NCBI GenBank assembly: GCA_949130485.1 | Contig: OX422205.1 | Span: 2,028,415-2,092,414 of the forward strand | Length of the DNA stretch: 64,000 nucleotides | From: Agelas oroides | Lineage: Eukaryota; Porifera; Demospongiae; Agelasida; Agelasidae | Direction of reading: 5' to 3' | The notes under the pieces: model-generated | What the model was told of the DNA's origin: nothing | Seen by the model: the letters and a program-made list of their open reading frames with translations, nothing else | Database searches by the model: none | Program-made: the position numbers and the translations under genes | In this document: positions 1 to 10,944 of the stretch, in pieces | Numbering within the stretch: the stretch's first letter is position 1 | Layout of the letters: each line of letters starts with the position of its first letter

Positions 1-510
1 TGCCCACTGTAGGTAGCGTCCTAACCACCAATGTATCTCAAACCAATCTATGTCAGCTTTTGTTCAGAGCTACTCTCAAAGTCAGGCTAGACTCATGTTT
101 GTCACTACTCTTGGAATGGACAACTTTGACTGCACCAAAATGAGTGCACATTTCAAAAAATTCACAGCTTGTCTACGGGAGGGGCTCATTCACGAGTGGA
201 AGCAAGCATTACTAGCCCCACCTCTCCCCCTTATGTCGCTAAACAACTCACGGTTCTGTTCCACACACAAGTCATGTCTACAGCAGCATGGTACCAACGA
301 TATATTGCGCATTCTAGTTAAAGCCCAGCCCAGCACTCGGAGCACCAGGCCACAGTCACCTACTAGGCTTGGCATACGATCGCAAGACCTGGGCCTACCC
401 AGTGAGTACAGTCTTGGACACTGTGGCCTTTCTGCTGCTTCTAGACACAAGCTAGCTTTCACAAGCAGGCATTACGCACTACTCACAGCTGACACTACAG
501 CACTCTACTA
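1..510. repeat. Dispersed duplicated block A, copy 1
   Basis: This stretch is nearly identical to 37723-38254 in the same orientation, with small indels and scattered substitutions. The match begins at base 1, so the repeat extends beyond the left edge. A 153-codon open frame (50-511) runs through it, but in the second copy the frame closes early, which argues against a conserved protein. No domain is recognisable. Confidence 0.85.
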
Positions 511-537
511 AAACCCCTCTGTTTGTTTTGTTTTTTT

Positions 538-803
538 AAGTCGATCTAAGCTTATCTTCAAAGTTCCGACCACCACATGAGGGGTTCTGCCAGGCCACAT
601 CTTAACTAACTTAATTATAAACTGATTATTGGATGTCAATGCCGACAGGAAATGGGGAAAATCCCCAATTTTACGGATAGTGAACGGATGAAGACTCCCA
701 AAACGGACTGTGCGCTAAAAGTTTACAAAGACAAAGAATTCTATCAGCTTGGATTCCAGGTTTGTTGACCTTGAAAATGCAGGGTTCCCTGCCACCTTAA
801 AAG
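538..803. repeat. Dispersed duplicated block B, copy 1
   Basis: This block matches 40037-40301 in the same orientation. Here it sits about 28 bp after block A; in the second copy about 1.8 kb separates the two blocks. Blocks A and B are therefore probably parts of one repeat that was interrupted, or differently deleted, in one copy. Confidence 0.85.
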
Positions 804-1071
804 AGCTACAAAATGATACCCTTTTTTCCACCAAGCTGTTTAATACAGGCGCCGTACCTAGTAAAATTTACTTCGCGTAATCTTAAAGTGCCGGTACCGG
901 TAAAGCGTTTGTATTTGTATTTACAACAATATAAGGCACAGCCTAATGAAAAGCTCTTTTAAAGCTCTATCTACTGATACTAGTTTCATTAAAATTGGAG
1001 TTTGCTATCAGAAGTTATCGACCCTAGAATTTAATTTCCGCTACCGGCTCTCTAGCCACTACCCAGTTTAT

Positions 1072-1600
1072 TGGGGCGAGCCTGAGCGAGCCCCACACTA
1101 GCGTGACTGCATTGCCCACGTGTGTGTGTAACTATCTATGCTTGTTTGTTTGGACCGACCACTTACCGTAAGTTTCAAATGAGCGCATTCAAAATTTTAA
1201 TATTTTACGATGTCCACGCCGACGTGTACTACAGCTAAGCCGTGAGAACAAGCGTGAAGGTCTACTGCCAAACTGCAGGGTCGGCGTGAAAGAGAGCGAG
1301 AGCAAAGACGATTCAAGTTGAATGCGTTGGCAGCACGCACGGCAACTTACTTTCTGAACTATGGTGACTCTGACGATCGCGTGACAAGGCAGGCTACGAG
1401 TGACAGGCAGCAGGATGTACGCTGGCTTCAGGTACGCGCTTGGCATCACCGCTCATACATATCAGGGATGCAGTGCAGTGTTGGCGACCCGGAGCGAAGA
1501 CGACTGAAGTTGAAGCACGCGTGGCAACTTAATTCTGATTTGTGCTTGTATCGACGACGGCAGGCCGCTCACAGGCAGTAAAAATATGGACGGTAGCTAG
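1072..1600. mobile_element. Partial copy of the GGGGCGAGCCTGAGC-end element family
   Basis: It starts with the terminal motif GGGGCGAGCCTGAGC followed by GAGCCCCACACTAGCG, as at 44813, 51094 and 52047. The interior (about 1258-1590) resembles 44985-45125 and 51290-51420. The expected right end (GCTCAGGCTCGCCCC) is absent, so this copy is truncated. Confidence 0.7.
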
Positions 1601-1614
1601 CGTACTGACTTACC

Positions 1615-1837
1615 TAGTCTAGCAGATGTTATTAGTATTCATAGTTCACAGCTTGTTTAATTTGCAACCTTAAAACTGCACCAGTATTAGTCTTACATAC
1701 TGAAGCCAAGGTGTTGCTACTGTCTCAAAATGGAACAGTAGGATCTGATTGGTCAGCATCTCATGCATACTAATAACATCTGCTAGACCCTCTCTCACTT
1801 TTCTGGAGGGTGAGAGAGGGTCTAGCTTGATAGACTA
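1615..1837. mobile_element. TIR element with 9-bp target duplication (TAGTCT ends)
   Basis: The element begins TAGTCTAGCAG and ends ATAGACTA. It is flanked by the direct repeat TGACTTACC (1606-1614 and 1838-1846). Internally, 1617-1638 is inverted near 1766-1790, and 1787-1829 is a second perfect hairpin. There is no coding capacity. The ends and 9-bp duplication match other elements in the window. Confidence 0.8.
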
Positions 1838-1964
1838 TGACTTACCGAAACTAGACTAGTTGGTAGCCGCAAGAAAGCATCTTTGCCTTCGTATACACGG
1901 CGATTATCCTCTGCACTCATGGAGTGCCGGCAAACGGCTGTATCTTTCGATGATACGGAAATTT

Positions 1965-2370
1965 ATCATACGTCTAACTCACGCTAATTATGGGAGTCAA
2001 TGGGGAAGCCTTGCAGCTGCGCGCAGTTTATAAAAAGCCGTATTTTTTACTACAAGTCACGCGACAATCCGTATCAGTACTACAAGTCACGTGAGAATCC
2101 GTATCAGGTACTAAAAGTCACGCGAGAATCCGTATCAGGTACTACAAGTCACGTGCGCTGCGTCTGAACGTGCAATGAAATCGAAGGTTCGTATGATAAA
2201 ATCATTATCACCATAGTACCAAGCTATACCGGAAAAAAACATTACTCGTTTGTTGCCGTTGGCATTGTTACTCGTGCTGCGCACTCGTAACAATACAGAC
2301 GGCAACAAACTCGTGATATTTTCCGGTATAGCTTCGTACTATGGTGATAATTATATAATATCGGACGATA
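1965..2370. repeat. Palindrome-containing repeat unit, copy 1
   Basis: This is the first of two direct copies (second at 2490-2868). Each has a cluster of about 28-bp sub-repeats (consensus CAAGTCACGCGAGAATCCGT) followed by a long hairpin whose arms end in ATACCGGA and TCCGGTAT. Confidence 0.8.
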
Positions 2371-2394
2371 CGTATTGATTTTACCGACAATTTC

Positions 2395-2486
2395 CAAACG
2401 TAAACGGATTCCTAGGAATGATCGCGCATGCGCAAGCAGTTGATACCAGGCCGTCTTTCTCCTCCCACGCGGCCAGGGTACGAGGC
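2395..2486. mobile_element. Solo right end of a TAGCCTCG-type TIR element
   Basis: The stretch ends GGTACGAGGCTA and carries the same subterminal sequence (GCGCATGCGCAA, ATACCAGGCC, CTCCTCCCACGC) as the right end of the element at 12252-12886. No left end is visible nearby, so it is a truncated copy lying between the two palindromic repeat units. Confidence 0.65.
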
Positions 2487-2489
2487 TAT

Positions 2490-2868
2490 GTATTATCATA
2501 CGTCTAACTCACGCTAATGTATGGGAGTCAATGGGGAAGCCTTACAGCTGCGCGCAGTTTATAAAAAGCCGTATTTTTTACTGCAAGTCACGCGAGAATC
2601 CGTATCAGTACTGCAAGTCACGCGAGAATCCGTATCAGGTACTACAAGTCACGTGCGCTGCATCTGAACGTGCAATGAAATCGAAGGTTCGTATGATAAA
2701 ATCATTATCACCATAGTACCAAGCTATACCGGAGAAAATATCACTCGTTTGTTGCCGTTGGCATTGTTACTCGTGCTGCGCACTCGTAACAATACAGACG
2801 GCAACAAACTCGTGATATTTTCCGGTATAGCTTTGTACTATGGTGATAATTATATATTATCCATGATC
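2490..2868. repeat. Palindrome-containing repeat unit, copy 2
   Basis: Direct copy of 1965-2370 with one fewer sub-repeat. It ends about 50 bp upstream of the ATG of the small secreted-protein gene at 2922, so it must lie in or next to that gene's promoter. Confidence 0.8.
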
Positions 2869-2921
2869 AGACGATGATGCGCATCATACGACACTAGTCA
2901 GTACTGAAGAAAACAGCAGCG

Positions 2922-3362
2922 ATGAATGTAACGAAGCTGAGTTTGCTGTTAGCGCTGATTTTAATCTTGGCCGACTCTACAACTACGGCAGAGACATGCT
3001 ACGAATGCGAGCTTCAATCCTACTACCAAATCACGTCCAACCCGGAATGCCTTTCGCAGAAAACCTTCACGTTGGAGAGCGGGAAATTGTACAAATCATT
3101 CAGTTTGGGTCAATGCGCGGACGGGGACACTTTATCCATATATGGAGTGGAGGTAATACGCATTGACAACATCACAGTCAATGCGACGGGTTACAATGAT
3201 ATCGAAGGTGCTATTTGCAAGCAATCACACCCCAACTTGACTGTGGGCGCGGCGTCTTTTACCAGTGTTTGTAAGGGTTATTTTTCCGTTCCCGGGAGCT
3301 TTGGGTCGAATATAAGAGTCGACAAAGTCGTCCAGTGTCCTGAAGATTCAAAAAGACATTAA
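2922..3362 (+). CDS. Small secreted Cys-containing protein (unidentified)
   Basis: A single uninterrupted 146-residue frame, with no introns needed. Residues 1 to about 23 form a typical signal peptide: a short basic start, then the hydrophobic run LSLLLALILILA. The mature part has seven cysteines (C26, C29, C43, C65, C99, C117, C139), beginning with a CYEC pair, and N-glycosylation sequons at NIT, NAT and NLT, so it is probably exported. I do not recognise the family; the spacing is not a clear EGF, Kunitz or Ly6 pattern. A candidate polyadenylation signal (AATAAA) lies near 3656. The start follows AGCG and is the first ATG of the frame. Expression and function are unknown. Confidence 0.7.
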   Translation: MNVTKLSLLLALILILADSTTTAETCYECELQSYYQITSNPECLSQKTFTLESGKLYKSFSLGQCADGDTLSIYGVEVIRIDNITVNATGYNDIEGAICKQSHPNLTVGAASFTSVCKGYFSVPGSFGSNIRVDKVVQCPEDSKRH

Positions 3363-3894
3363 AGGGAATACCACACGGAATTTTCCTTGCGCCGCGTCGT
3401 TATGGAGTGCTGAACCTCTATTGCATTTATAGGCCTACAAAAGTTTTTTTTTATGGTGTTTTTTTTTGTATAATGGTTATTGTAGCTATCACCTCAGTTG
3501 CATAATTGCTTGTTGTGAAGAAAGTAAAGCTGCCAATTCTTGTAGTACGCGAATAACTTATACCAACGTTCTACTCGTGGAAGCCTATCATGGCATATTA
3601 CTTGGAACTTGATTCCCTAGGATCGAGGGTTGGTCACTACAAATACTGTACAAGAATAATAAAAAGGGATGGTGTAAAATGACTGCATGGAGACAAGGCT
3701 AGAATAGATTGTAGCTCACAGTAAATACTGCAGCATTTGCTCGACACCAGACAAGGTCAAGGTGGGCCTGGTTGTTCGTGCATTTTGGCAATGTTGTGGT
3801 GTAAGTATAATGATCACCTGTGATCTATAGTGCGGTAACATACTGTCTCAACGAAAGAGCTTATCAACTGGCTATTCCACAGTATATACCATGC

Positions 3895-4150
3895 ATATTA
3901 AGAATTTTTAAAACTATACTAAACATGGACACCATTTACTTCACCACATGAGATATATAGCTACCCTGCCAACCTGCAAACACTTATATGGTCTGCCACT
4001 ATTCAGTGTGATATCTACTGGGCCAGTGTTATGGTACTGTGGAGTAGTTATGCACACTCACTTATCATGTGTTCTGATGTGATAGAGTAGCTAGTTTTCA
4101 TGTGGTGAAGTAATGGTGTCCATGTTTAGTATAGTTATAAAAATTATTAT
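3895..4150. mobile_element. Palindromic MITE-like element
   Basis: The left arm (about 3899-3950) reappears inverted at about 4097-4147; both arms share ACTAAACATGGACACCAT and CTTCACCACATGA. The interior has no coding potential. The rest of 3363-4320 shows nothing recognisable beyond the 3' flank of the preceding gene. Confidence 0.7.
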
Positions 4151-4329
4151 TATGATACAATAAAAGAAAATTAACCGCAAAGTGGTTACTGTAAGCTGAG
4201 GAGACAACAGTGGTTGTTCAAAGTTTAGTTTGGTATAAGAGGCTAAAAGCAACCTGAGCCCAAATCATGCCTTACAACTGACAACTCACAGAACATCTGT
4301 GACGGAGTCACTACACTTTGATAAAAGCT

Positions 4330-4650
4330 GGTGACTCTCTTATGATGCTGTTCAGAACCTCTCCTCATCAAACTATCATCTTCACCATATACGACAGATG
4401 GCAAACTCTCATGCTGTTCAGAACCTCTCCTCATCAAACTATCATCTTCACCATAATTATACGACAGATGGCAAACTCTCATGCTGTTCAGAACCTCTCC
4501 TCATCAAACTATCATCTTCACCATATACGACAGATGGCAAACTCTCATGCTGTTCAGAACCTCTCCTCATCAAACTATCATCTTCACCATATACGACAGA
4601 TGGCAAACTCTCATGCTGTTCAGAACCTCTCCTCATCATTTCTCAGTATT
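4330..4650. repeat. Minisatellite, about 66-bp unit, 4-5 copies
   Basis: The unit contains CATGCTGTTCAGAACCTCTC and CAAACTATCATCTTCACCAT. One unit carries a short insertion (ATAATT). The 66-bp unit is divisible by three, so several frames on both strands stay open; this explains the long frames here and is not evidence of a gene. Confidence 0.9.
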
Positions 4651-5228
4651 ATAGCCAAGCTTTTGCTTTCTGGCTTCAAGGCTGCCTAGGACCTTCAAAA
4701 TTTACATCTAGGAGCAGACCCAGTTTGTTTACAAGCCAACACAAGGCTGTGATGACACATAAACCTTGAAGCTACATTAAAAGTGCATGTATATGCTCCC
4801 ATTTAAGTTGATAGCTATACTGTTTAAGAGTCACACTATACTGTTCTGGTGTACAGCTGACGGAGAGTAGAGGATGGACTTGGGCAGAGTTTGACAAAAC
4901 TTTGTAATCACACTTGGCAACAGTTTCAGTAATTGCTGTGATATAATATCTCCACAATAATATTGTACTCTTGTATATAAATAGACTAGTGCCATATGCA
5001 TTGTCTGATGCAGATTGCCAAAGTGTGATTGAAATCTTGCCAAGGTTTGTCAAACACTAAGTCCAAAATCTCCTCTCAGTCAGCTCCCATACTGTTGTAG
5101 GCATACTACACATAGTAACTGTAGAGAGATTGGGTAATGAATGCCATGAAATTATGATGATGCAGTGATAGAGGGAGAGCTCTGGGGTTGACTCGAGAAC
5201 CTGGAAATGTTCTGTTTCATCTTCTGAA

Positions 5229-5312
5229 CTATTCATCTGTCTTGAGTTGCAATTGCTCAGCTGAAGTCAGTTTTGCTTCATCAACTTCTTTAATCAATTT
5301 CTTGATTCGAGC
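5229..5312 (-). CDS. Terminal exon of an unidentified minus-strand gene
   Basis: On the minus strand a pyrimidine-poor but acceptable acceptor (TTGTGCAG) opens a 27-codon exon that begins ARIKKLIKEVDE and ends QLKTDE before a TAG. Composition (Lys/Glu/Leu-rich, likely helical) and a clean stop suggest a real C-terminus. It joins in phase 0 to the exon at 5585-5649. I do not recognise the family. Upstream exons were not found with confidence; a weak candidate lies around 6600-6700 on the same strand. Confidence 0.5.
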   Translation of the reverse strand, partial: ARIKKLIKEVDEAKLTSAEQLQLKTDE

Positions 5313-5584
5313 CTGCACAATAAAATCAAGTCAATACTCTATACAAAGGTCATTGCCATAGCTGAAGAATCAGAATGCCAATGCTTGATACCACAAGCCG
5401 CTATCATGCAGCATGAGAATAGTAAAAAACAAGAAGAATGTATGTTCATTCCATGGATGCTATGTACTGCTACAGATAACTTCTTGTCTCAAAAACACGC
5501 ATTTGATGGTATCAGGCAAGTAAGAGGGAATGGATACTACAAACACTTGTCAGGTGATAAACTTAAAGTACCTGAAGAGTTTAC

Positions 5585-5649
5585 CTTGATGGCTTTCTGT
5601 TTTCGTTCTCTAATATGTCGTCTTTTTGAGGTTGGAATTGGCCTCCCGT
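5585..5649 (-). CDS. Penultimate exon of the same unidentified gene
   Basis: The acceptor TTTATCCAG and donor AAG/GTAAAC are both good. The exon enters in phase 1 and leaves in phase 0. It encodes a very basic segment (after a split Asp codon, GRPIPTSKRRHIRERKQKAI), which then reads on into the terminal exon. The combination of a basic stretch and a charged helix would suit a nucleolar or RNA-binding protein, but that is only inference from composition. Confidence 0.5.
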
Positions 5650-5999
5650 CTGGATAAAGTACATGCCCAAGCAGGTGTTAGAAACACAGATGACTTTACC
5701 ACAATGTCAGTAGTAGTAGCAACAAACCTACGTACATACCTATATAGGACCAGTCAGGAAGGTCAGTCAAAGCTCCATACTCAGTGCCACTGCGTGACAT
5801 CCCATGGCTATATTATGTGTGCATAGTGACATAGAACAAAATGAGTGCATGTCTGTGGGCACTCATTCCAAACAACCCCAACTAAGTACCTGCAGCCAAG
5901 CTACAAGCATACATGCTTACACAAAGGACAGCAGCAGTATGAAGCATGATATTATGTATCATGAATGTGTTGTTTTAGCAAAAATAGTGCAGAACAAGA

Positions 6000-6150
6000 C
6001 ATTGGGAGGTGGGGTTGGCGGGACGGGATTGGCAGGAGGGGGTTGGCGGGAGGGTTGGCGGGAGGGGATTGGTGGGAGGGGATTGGCGGAAGGGGATTGG
6101 TGGGAGGGGGTTGGTGGGAGGGGATTGGTGGGAGGGGATTGGGGGGAGAG
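6000..6150 (+). repeat. G-rich minisatellite (GGGATTGGYGGGAG units)
   Basis: About ten 15-bp units of GGGATTGGTGGGAG and variants (GGGGTTGGCGGGAG) run in tandem on the + strand. Each unit carries two or three G-runs, so the array could fold into G-quadruplexes. Open frames in all phases here come from the repeat. Confidence 0.9.
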
Positions 6151-6249
6151 TGGAACGATGAATGCACACAGCAATTAGGAAAATTTTGTAAAGTAGATTG
6201 ATGCTCTGAGATATTAATTGCTTCTGAGGACATCTTGGACAAAAATTGG

Positions 6250-8190
6250 TACTAGCATCTTTGCTTCAGTAACACCTTCATGATTGCAAAATGTTAATAA
6301 TGGGGTTAAAGTTGCTCACATGCATGCATGACACTCTTAGGTGGGGCTAAACAAGCTGCTGGTGTAGTGTCAGTGGTATCTTACTTTATAGTAATAACAG
6401 AAAAAGGGCTTGCTACTCCTAGCTACATATTATCAAGAGTTTATATTATTTATGGGGACAACTGTCTCCCTTCCACCCGGCATGCTTAAGCAAGTGGTGA
6501 TGTTTCATGTTACTTCCTAGCTTCTTGTACTTTGTCGGACCTATCCTTGAACACAATACTCTGTCGGACCTCACTTGTGACAGGAGCTGTAAGATTACCA
6601 GCTATAGTTAAGCTCCTTTCAAAAATCTCCATGTGATATGGGAAGCATATTGACACACTGCAACAACAAGCAATACGGTTTTCCACTGAGGGTGAATTAT
6701 CAGTTGACACCAATAAGAATTTCTCAGGTAATCAACCTTGAAAATTGTTATAAGGGTACATAACAATAGTAAATGGGACAATACAGCTGCTGTAGTCTCA
6801 GTCAAACACACGTACCTCACTCTCCATTTCTGCCCAGCGGTAACCAGCGCAGTTGTATGTAGGTACTTACTCCTCCACATAAAGGAAACAAACACTGCAA
6901 AACAGGCAAACAAATGAACAAACGAACAAACAAACAAACAAGTTTTAGGCTGGGGTCATTTGCACAGAATAGATTGTAGCTGCAAGAGGGCTTTATTTGA
7001 TTGGAAAGTGCAGGCATTTGTCTTCCCGAACTTACATACAATCAAAAGGGAGAACCAGATCCATTCATAGATAGTGAAAATATTCAAGTTCAACCCATAG
7101 TTGTGCAAAAAATTAAAGATCAATCACCAATGAAAGTAGTCGTGAAGTTGCTTACATAAATGCGCTTGTATCTTGGAGAGCACAACAGTTGTGGAAGTCA
7201 AATCTATTGTCACAACAAAGAGCCAGGAGAGCCATTTAGTGTTGGTTGTATTTTCATAACTTTTATATTGTGCATACTTTTTAGTCATTTTCAATGCTAA
7301 TTATGTACACTTCATATCTCCTCTGGGACTTTGGGCTTTTGAATCAACTACTGAATGTAATGCATGCACACTGCGAAGACAAAGATCATGTTCTATCTCC
7401 ACTTTGGATATAGTTGTACAAAAAGTCAAAGATGGCACTTGTATCTTGTGAATGAGTGCGATCTCTACCGCCACATGAAGCATCGGGCAACACTATCGTA
7501 CAGTAGACATGTCTCAAATCAGACTGTGTAAGAATCCAGGTTTTCTACTAGGAGATGCAAGCAATTGAAAGTCTGCTGCTTGCTGAGGCTCAGTACATAT
7601 TTAAAGCCACATCATATGGTTAAATAAATTGAGGTCTGTGTGTAAACTGTAGTGCTAGTTCGGTGACTGTCATTGTAATGTGCTTATATACGTATTTGCA
7701 TGCTTTATATGCCACAGCTACTATTTGAGGGACGATTTCGCTCAGTGCTTCCGATTGTGTGGCTACTAGTTGAGGGAGGCATCTGATGTGGTATTCATTG
7801 AGCAATACAGGGGTTCTTTTCCCCACACATACCCTTTTTAGGAACCATTTCTTAATTACCATTATTGCCCGCATGCAATTAGTTTTTTGTCAATAATGCT
7901 GATTTACACGTCAACTTGTACACGCACCAAACTTGCTAAAATTGGTATCCTTCCAAACAATTTACCCATCACCCCTCAGATTTTACTTTTCGTGTATTTT
8001 GGCAGAGAGTGTGGCCACCAGCCCATGTGAACTTAAGGGAAAGTTCCTCATGAGAAACTCAAGTAGTGCTGTAATTAGGCTCATACTTGTGTCTTCAACC
8101 AAATTTTTATCAATTGCAAGTGATAAAAACTAGAATGGCAAGCTGAGTTGAACTAGTGCTACAGTAGTCTTAGGGGTAGGAAGGGTCTGG
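6250..8190. other. Stretch without a recognised gene
   Basis: I see no convincing gene or element here. There is a short AAAC/AAAT-rich run near 6907-6940 and one possible minus-strand exon near 6590-6690 with a reasonable acceptor, but nothing identifiable. Confidence 0.4.
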
Positions 8191-8194
8191 TCAT

Positions 8195-8690
8195 GCTGCA
8201 ACCAGGGGGGGGGTAGGACAAACTCTAAGAATTACATTCCATTCTTAGGTATGCGGAAAGTTCACTGGGATTAAGAGATTAAACAAGTAAGCACTCGTAG
8301 CATCCAAGTTTGCCAGGGGATCAATGCTTGGAACACTTTTGTCCTTAGGGTAGAACATCCCTACATTGTCGGAAAGGCGGAGAAATCCCTGGATATGGGT
8401 GAGCCCACCTTGTATGCCAAGAAAACTGCATGTTACCTAGCCTCGTTCCCAGGCTCTCCCCTTTTGTCGGGGCGAGGGGAGAGCCTGGGAACGAGGCTAC
8501 ATGTTACCGATTGCAGCAGCAAATCAAAGTGCATGTTTTAGCTTTAGTGTGGCAAACTACTCTCAAAAACTGCACGAAAAGCACTCAATTAGGGCTGTAG
8601 CGCACGGAATCAGACGATTTCACTGAGCATTACATCATCAGATTGCTGAGTGCATGTGAGCTTGTCCTACCCCCCCCCGTGATGCAACCA
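8195..8690. mobile_element. TIR element with poly-G ends
   Basis: The left arm near 8195-8225 (GCAACC, a G-run, GTAGGACAA) is inverted at 8663-8692 (TTGTCCTACC, a C-run, GATGCAACC). The interior is non-coding and contains a separate palindromic MITE at 8438-8499 that inserted later. Confidence 0.65.
8438..8499. mobile_element. 62-bp palindromic MITE with 9-bp target duplication
   Basis: It begins TAGCCTCGTTCCCAGGC and ends GCCTGGGAACGAGGCTA, two nearly perfect arms around a short loop. The 9-bp direct repeat CATGTTACC flanks it (8429-8437, 8500-8508). It looks like an end-to-end deletion derivative of the TAGCCTCG family. Confidence 0.88.
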
Positions 8691-9164
8691 TTGAGTTGTC
8701 CTGACAAACACAATATTGTACAGTGTTGCAAAATTTTGAAACAGAATTGGAATCAATCTGATTCAGAACTGTAACAGGATCTGTACCAGTTCTTCAGGAA
8801 CAGGCTCAAGGCTTACTGTTGTAAATCAGTCCTACCAGAGCAACCCTAAGGCTTGCTATTCATGCTGGTCTGATATAAATATACTGGTATGCGTAATGAT
8901 CTGATACTATTATGATGCCACTGTAGTACTGATAGGCAGTGGAAGACACTTGAGGTTGGAAGGGCACATGACAACAACCACGCATCAGCTAGGAGGGTCT
9001 GGGGGCATGTTCCCCCCTTTAATTAGATACTCTGAGATCACTTCTGAGCCCATTTTTAAGTTGCTACCATACTCTGACGAGAACATCTTCATAGCACTAG
9101 TTCCGCATTTATTGGTTCCAGGTATCAGCCTCGGACTTAAGGTGCACTCCTAAAGAAGCTACCT

Positions 9165-9765
9165 TAATGAGTGTAATTATTCGAACCATCCAATTATTCG
9201 AATACCCCCCTTTTCCAGGAAAAATGATTAATTATTGTATTCCAAGCATTCGAACACCCATGTTTGAAATAATATCTGACTTAGACCGTCTTTGCGGAAC
9301 TCCAATGGAGTTTGCCGAATGTCTACTAGCCTTCGACAGTCTCTGCGGAGCTAGAGCGAGGGTTACCGAACGTCTTCTAGCATACTACAGGCGTCTTTGA
9401 ACGTCTACTAGACTCCGACAGTCGTTTCCAAATATCTACTAGACTCCTACTGTCACTGCGGAGCTCGAACGGGGGTTACCAAACATGTACTACCCTTCAA
9501 CAGTCTCTGTGGAGCTCGAACAGGGTTAGAGAACCTTCGACAGTCTTTGCAGAGCTCAAACGAGGGTTGCCAAACGTCTACTAGCCTTCGACAGTCTATG
9601 GACTGGCCTAGTTATAGTAACTAGTAATGTATATAGTGTGTTTGTGTTAACTGTGTTATTATAGATCTAATTATCGAACAATTCCGCTAATTAATGTATT
9701 CCATAGAATTCGAACGCCAGAAATGAAATTATTTAATTTTGTTCAAATAATTAGACTCATTATGG
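9165..9765. mobile_element. TIR element with internal degenerate array
   Basis: The left end reads ATGAGTGTAATTATTCGAA and the right end TTCAAATAATTAGACTCAT, inverted copies of each other. The flanking bases allow a TA duplication. Between the ends lies a degenerate tandem array (9275-9600). There is no coding frame, so it would be non-autonomous, possibly Tc1/mariner-type given the TA. Confidence 0.65.
9275..9600. repeat. Degenerate tandem array inside the TIR element
   Basis: Units of about 60-70 bp share TTCGACAGTCTCTGCGGAGC, a purine-rich GAGGGTT stretch and AACGTCTACTAG. Copies differ by many substitutions and small indels, so the array is old. Confidence 0.75.
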
Positions 9766-10107
9766 TAACTGACTCTTCACTGATTGGATGATCACAAACA
9801 CCCTGAATGATGCGCCTGCAACTGTGAGATTTTGTGAGGTCACTGAACCCCCGCATAAAACTTTGTGGGGGCATGTCTCCCAGTGTCTCCCCCCCCAAGT
9901 TCTGCTGCTTATGGCACTGATTCAGTTCCATAAATATGTCCCCAACAGAACATTGTAAGTTTTTTGCTGTATAGATAATAAGATGCTGACATCCGCTAAG
10001 TATGCTGTGATGTATTTGCTACTCTATAGCAATCGGTACGAGGCTAGAAGGACTGATTGCATGGTCCGGGTAACATTCTGCCGTTGCGATAACTCCATGG
10101 TTTCAGT

Positions 10108-10433
10108 TAGTCTTGCGTGGCCACACCCCGTTCTGCAAGAGAGGGAAGGGGTCTGGTAACTTCCGTTACAGCAGTTTGTTGCCCCGCACTGTGGAGTGCG
10201 TTCCAATCACAGCGCAGTATTCGGTCACATGAGTGCTGTTATCACAACTTCAATAGGTGTGAAACAAACAGTGAAACCACAAGCAGCTGCTTTGTCAGTC
10301 TTCGCGAGATAATTATCAGCCTTAGTGCTTGCACAATGTGAGTAAATGAAATTCCTGTGCTACCAGCGGCTGCAACGAAGGTTACCAGACCCCTTCCCTC
10401 TCTTGCGGAACGGGGTGTGGCCATGCGAGACTA
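10108..10433. mobile_element. 326-bp TIR element with 9-bp target duplication
   Basis: The ends are TAGTCTTGCGTGGCCACACC and the inverted GGTGTGGCCATGCGAGACTA, with TIRs of about 55 bp including an AGAGGGAAGGGGTCTGG tract. The perfect 9-bp direct repeat GGTTTCAGT flanks it (10099-10107 and 10434-10442). No coding capacity. Confidence 0.9.
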
Positions 10434-10442
10434 GGTTTCAGT

Positions 10443-10944
10443 ATGACCAGACCCTTCTTTATTTCTCTGCAAAGGGTGTGGCTTACTCTCGCAAGTGCTC
10501 CAAGTTGAACTAGTGCTGCAGGTGATATTAGAAGCTTGTGATGAAAGTTAGCATGTGGTCTAACCGTTTCTAATTTGCTACAACATATTAAACACCCCAG
10601 CACAGGATTACAGTACTTATGCATACCTGTAGACCTGGAAACTTCATTCCTTGGTTTAAAGAGGGAGGAAAAGATCCTGTAAACTCCAACTGAGTACCCC
10701 ATGCCGGCCATGGTGGTCCATCAGGTCTGGGACCGAGACTCTCAGAAAATTTTCTCGAATGGGAATGAGACTCTCGTAGACTAATTGTCTTCCGTTTTCC
10801 TCCGCTCGCCTCTGGTTCTGTGTGATTTCTGCGCGTGGCAGTGGATGTAGCTGTAGAAGCACAAGACAAGTGCTGAGCACTACCACAAAGGTCACCTCTG
10901 CTCGTGCCTAGCCAAGCTCAAGAGAGGTTCCTTCAGGATTCAAG
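10443..10944 (+). promoter_or_regulatory. Upstream region of the SAC1 gene
   Basis: This 500-bp stretch precedes the first coding exon and must hold its 5' UTR and core promoter unless a non-coding exon lies further up. No TATA box is obvious. Two minus-strand open frames here (about 10588-10895) lack an ATG and look like chance. Confidence 0.35.

Noticed and set aside
50-511. 153-codon open frame as a gene
   Set aside because: It lies in a dispersed repeat, and the second copy (37753-38028) loses the frame; no domain or signal.
4243-4769. Several overlapping frames of about 123 codons
   Set aside because: All come from the 66-bp tandem repeat; frames are open on both strands, with no start or splice context.
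5952-6242. Proline-rich and glycine-rich proteins on both strands
   Set aside because: They result from the G-rich minisatellite.
8195-8690. G-quadruplex regulatory pair from the poly-G and poly-C runs
   Set aside because: The runs are simply the inverted ends of one element; no evidence for a regulatory role.
10588-10895. Minus-strand secreted protein (VVVLSTCLVLLQLHPLPRAE)
   Set aside because: No ATG start and a stop just upstream; it overlaps the SAC1 5' flank. Treated as chance.
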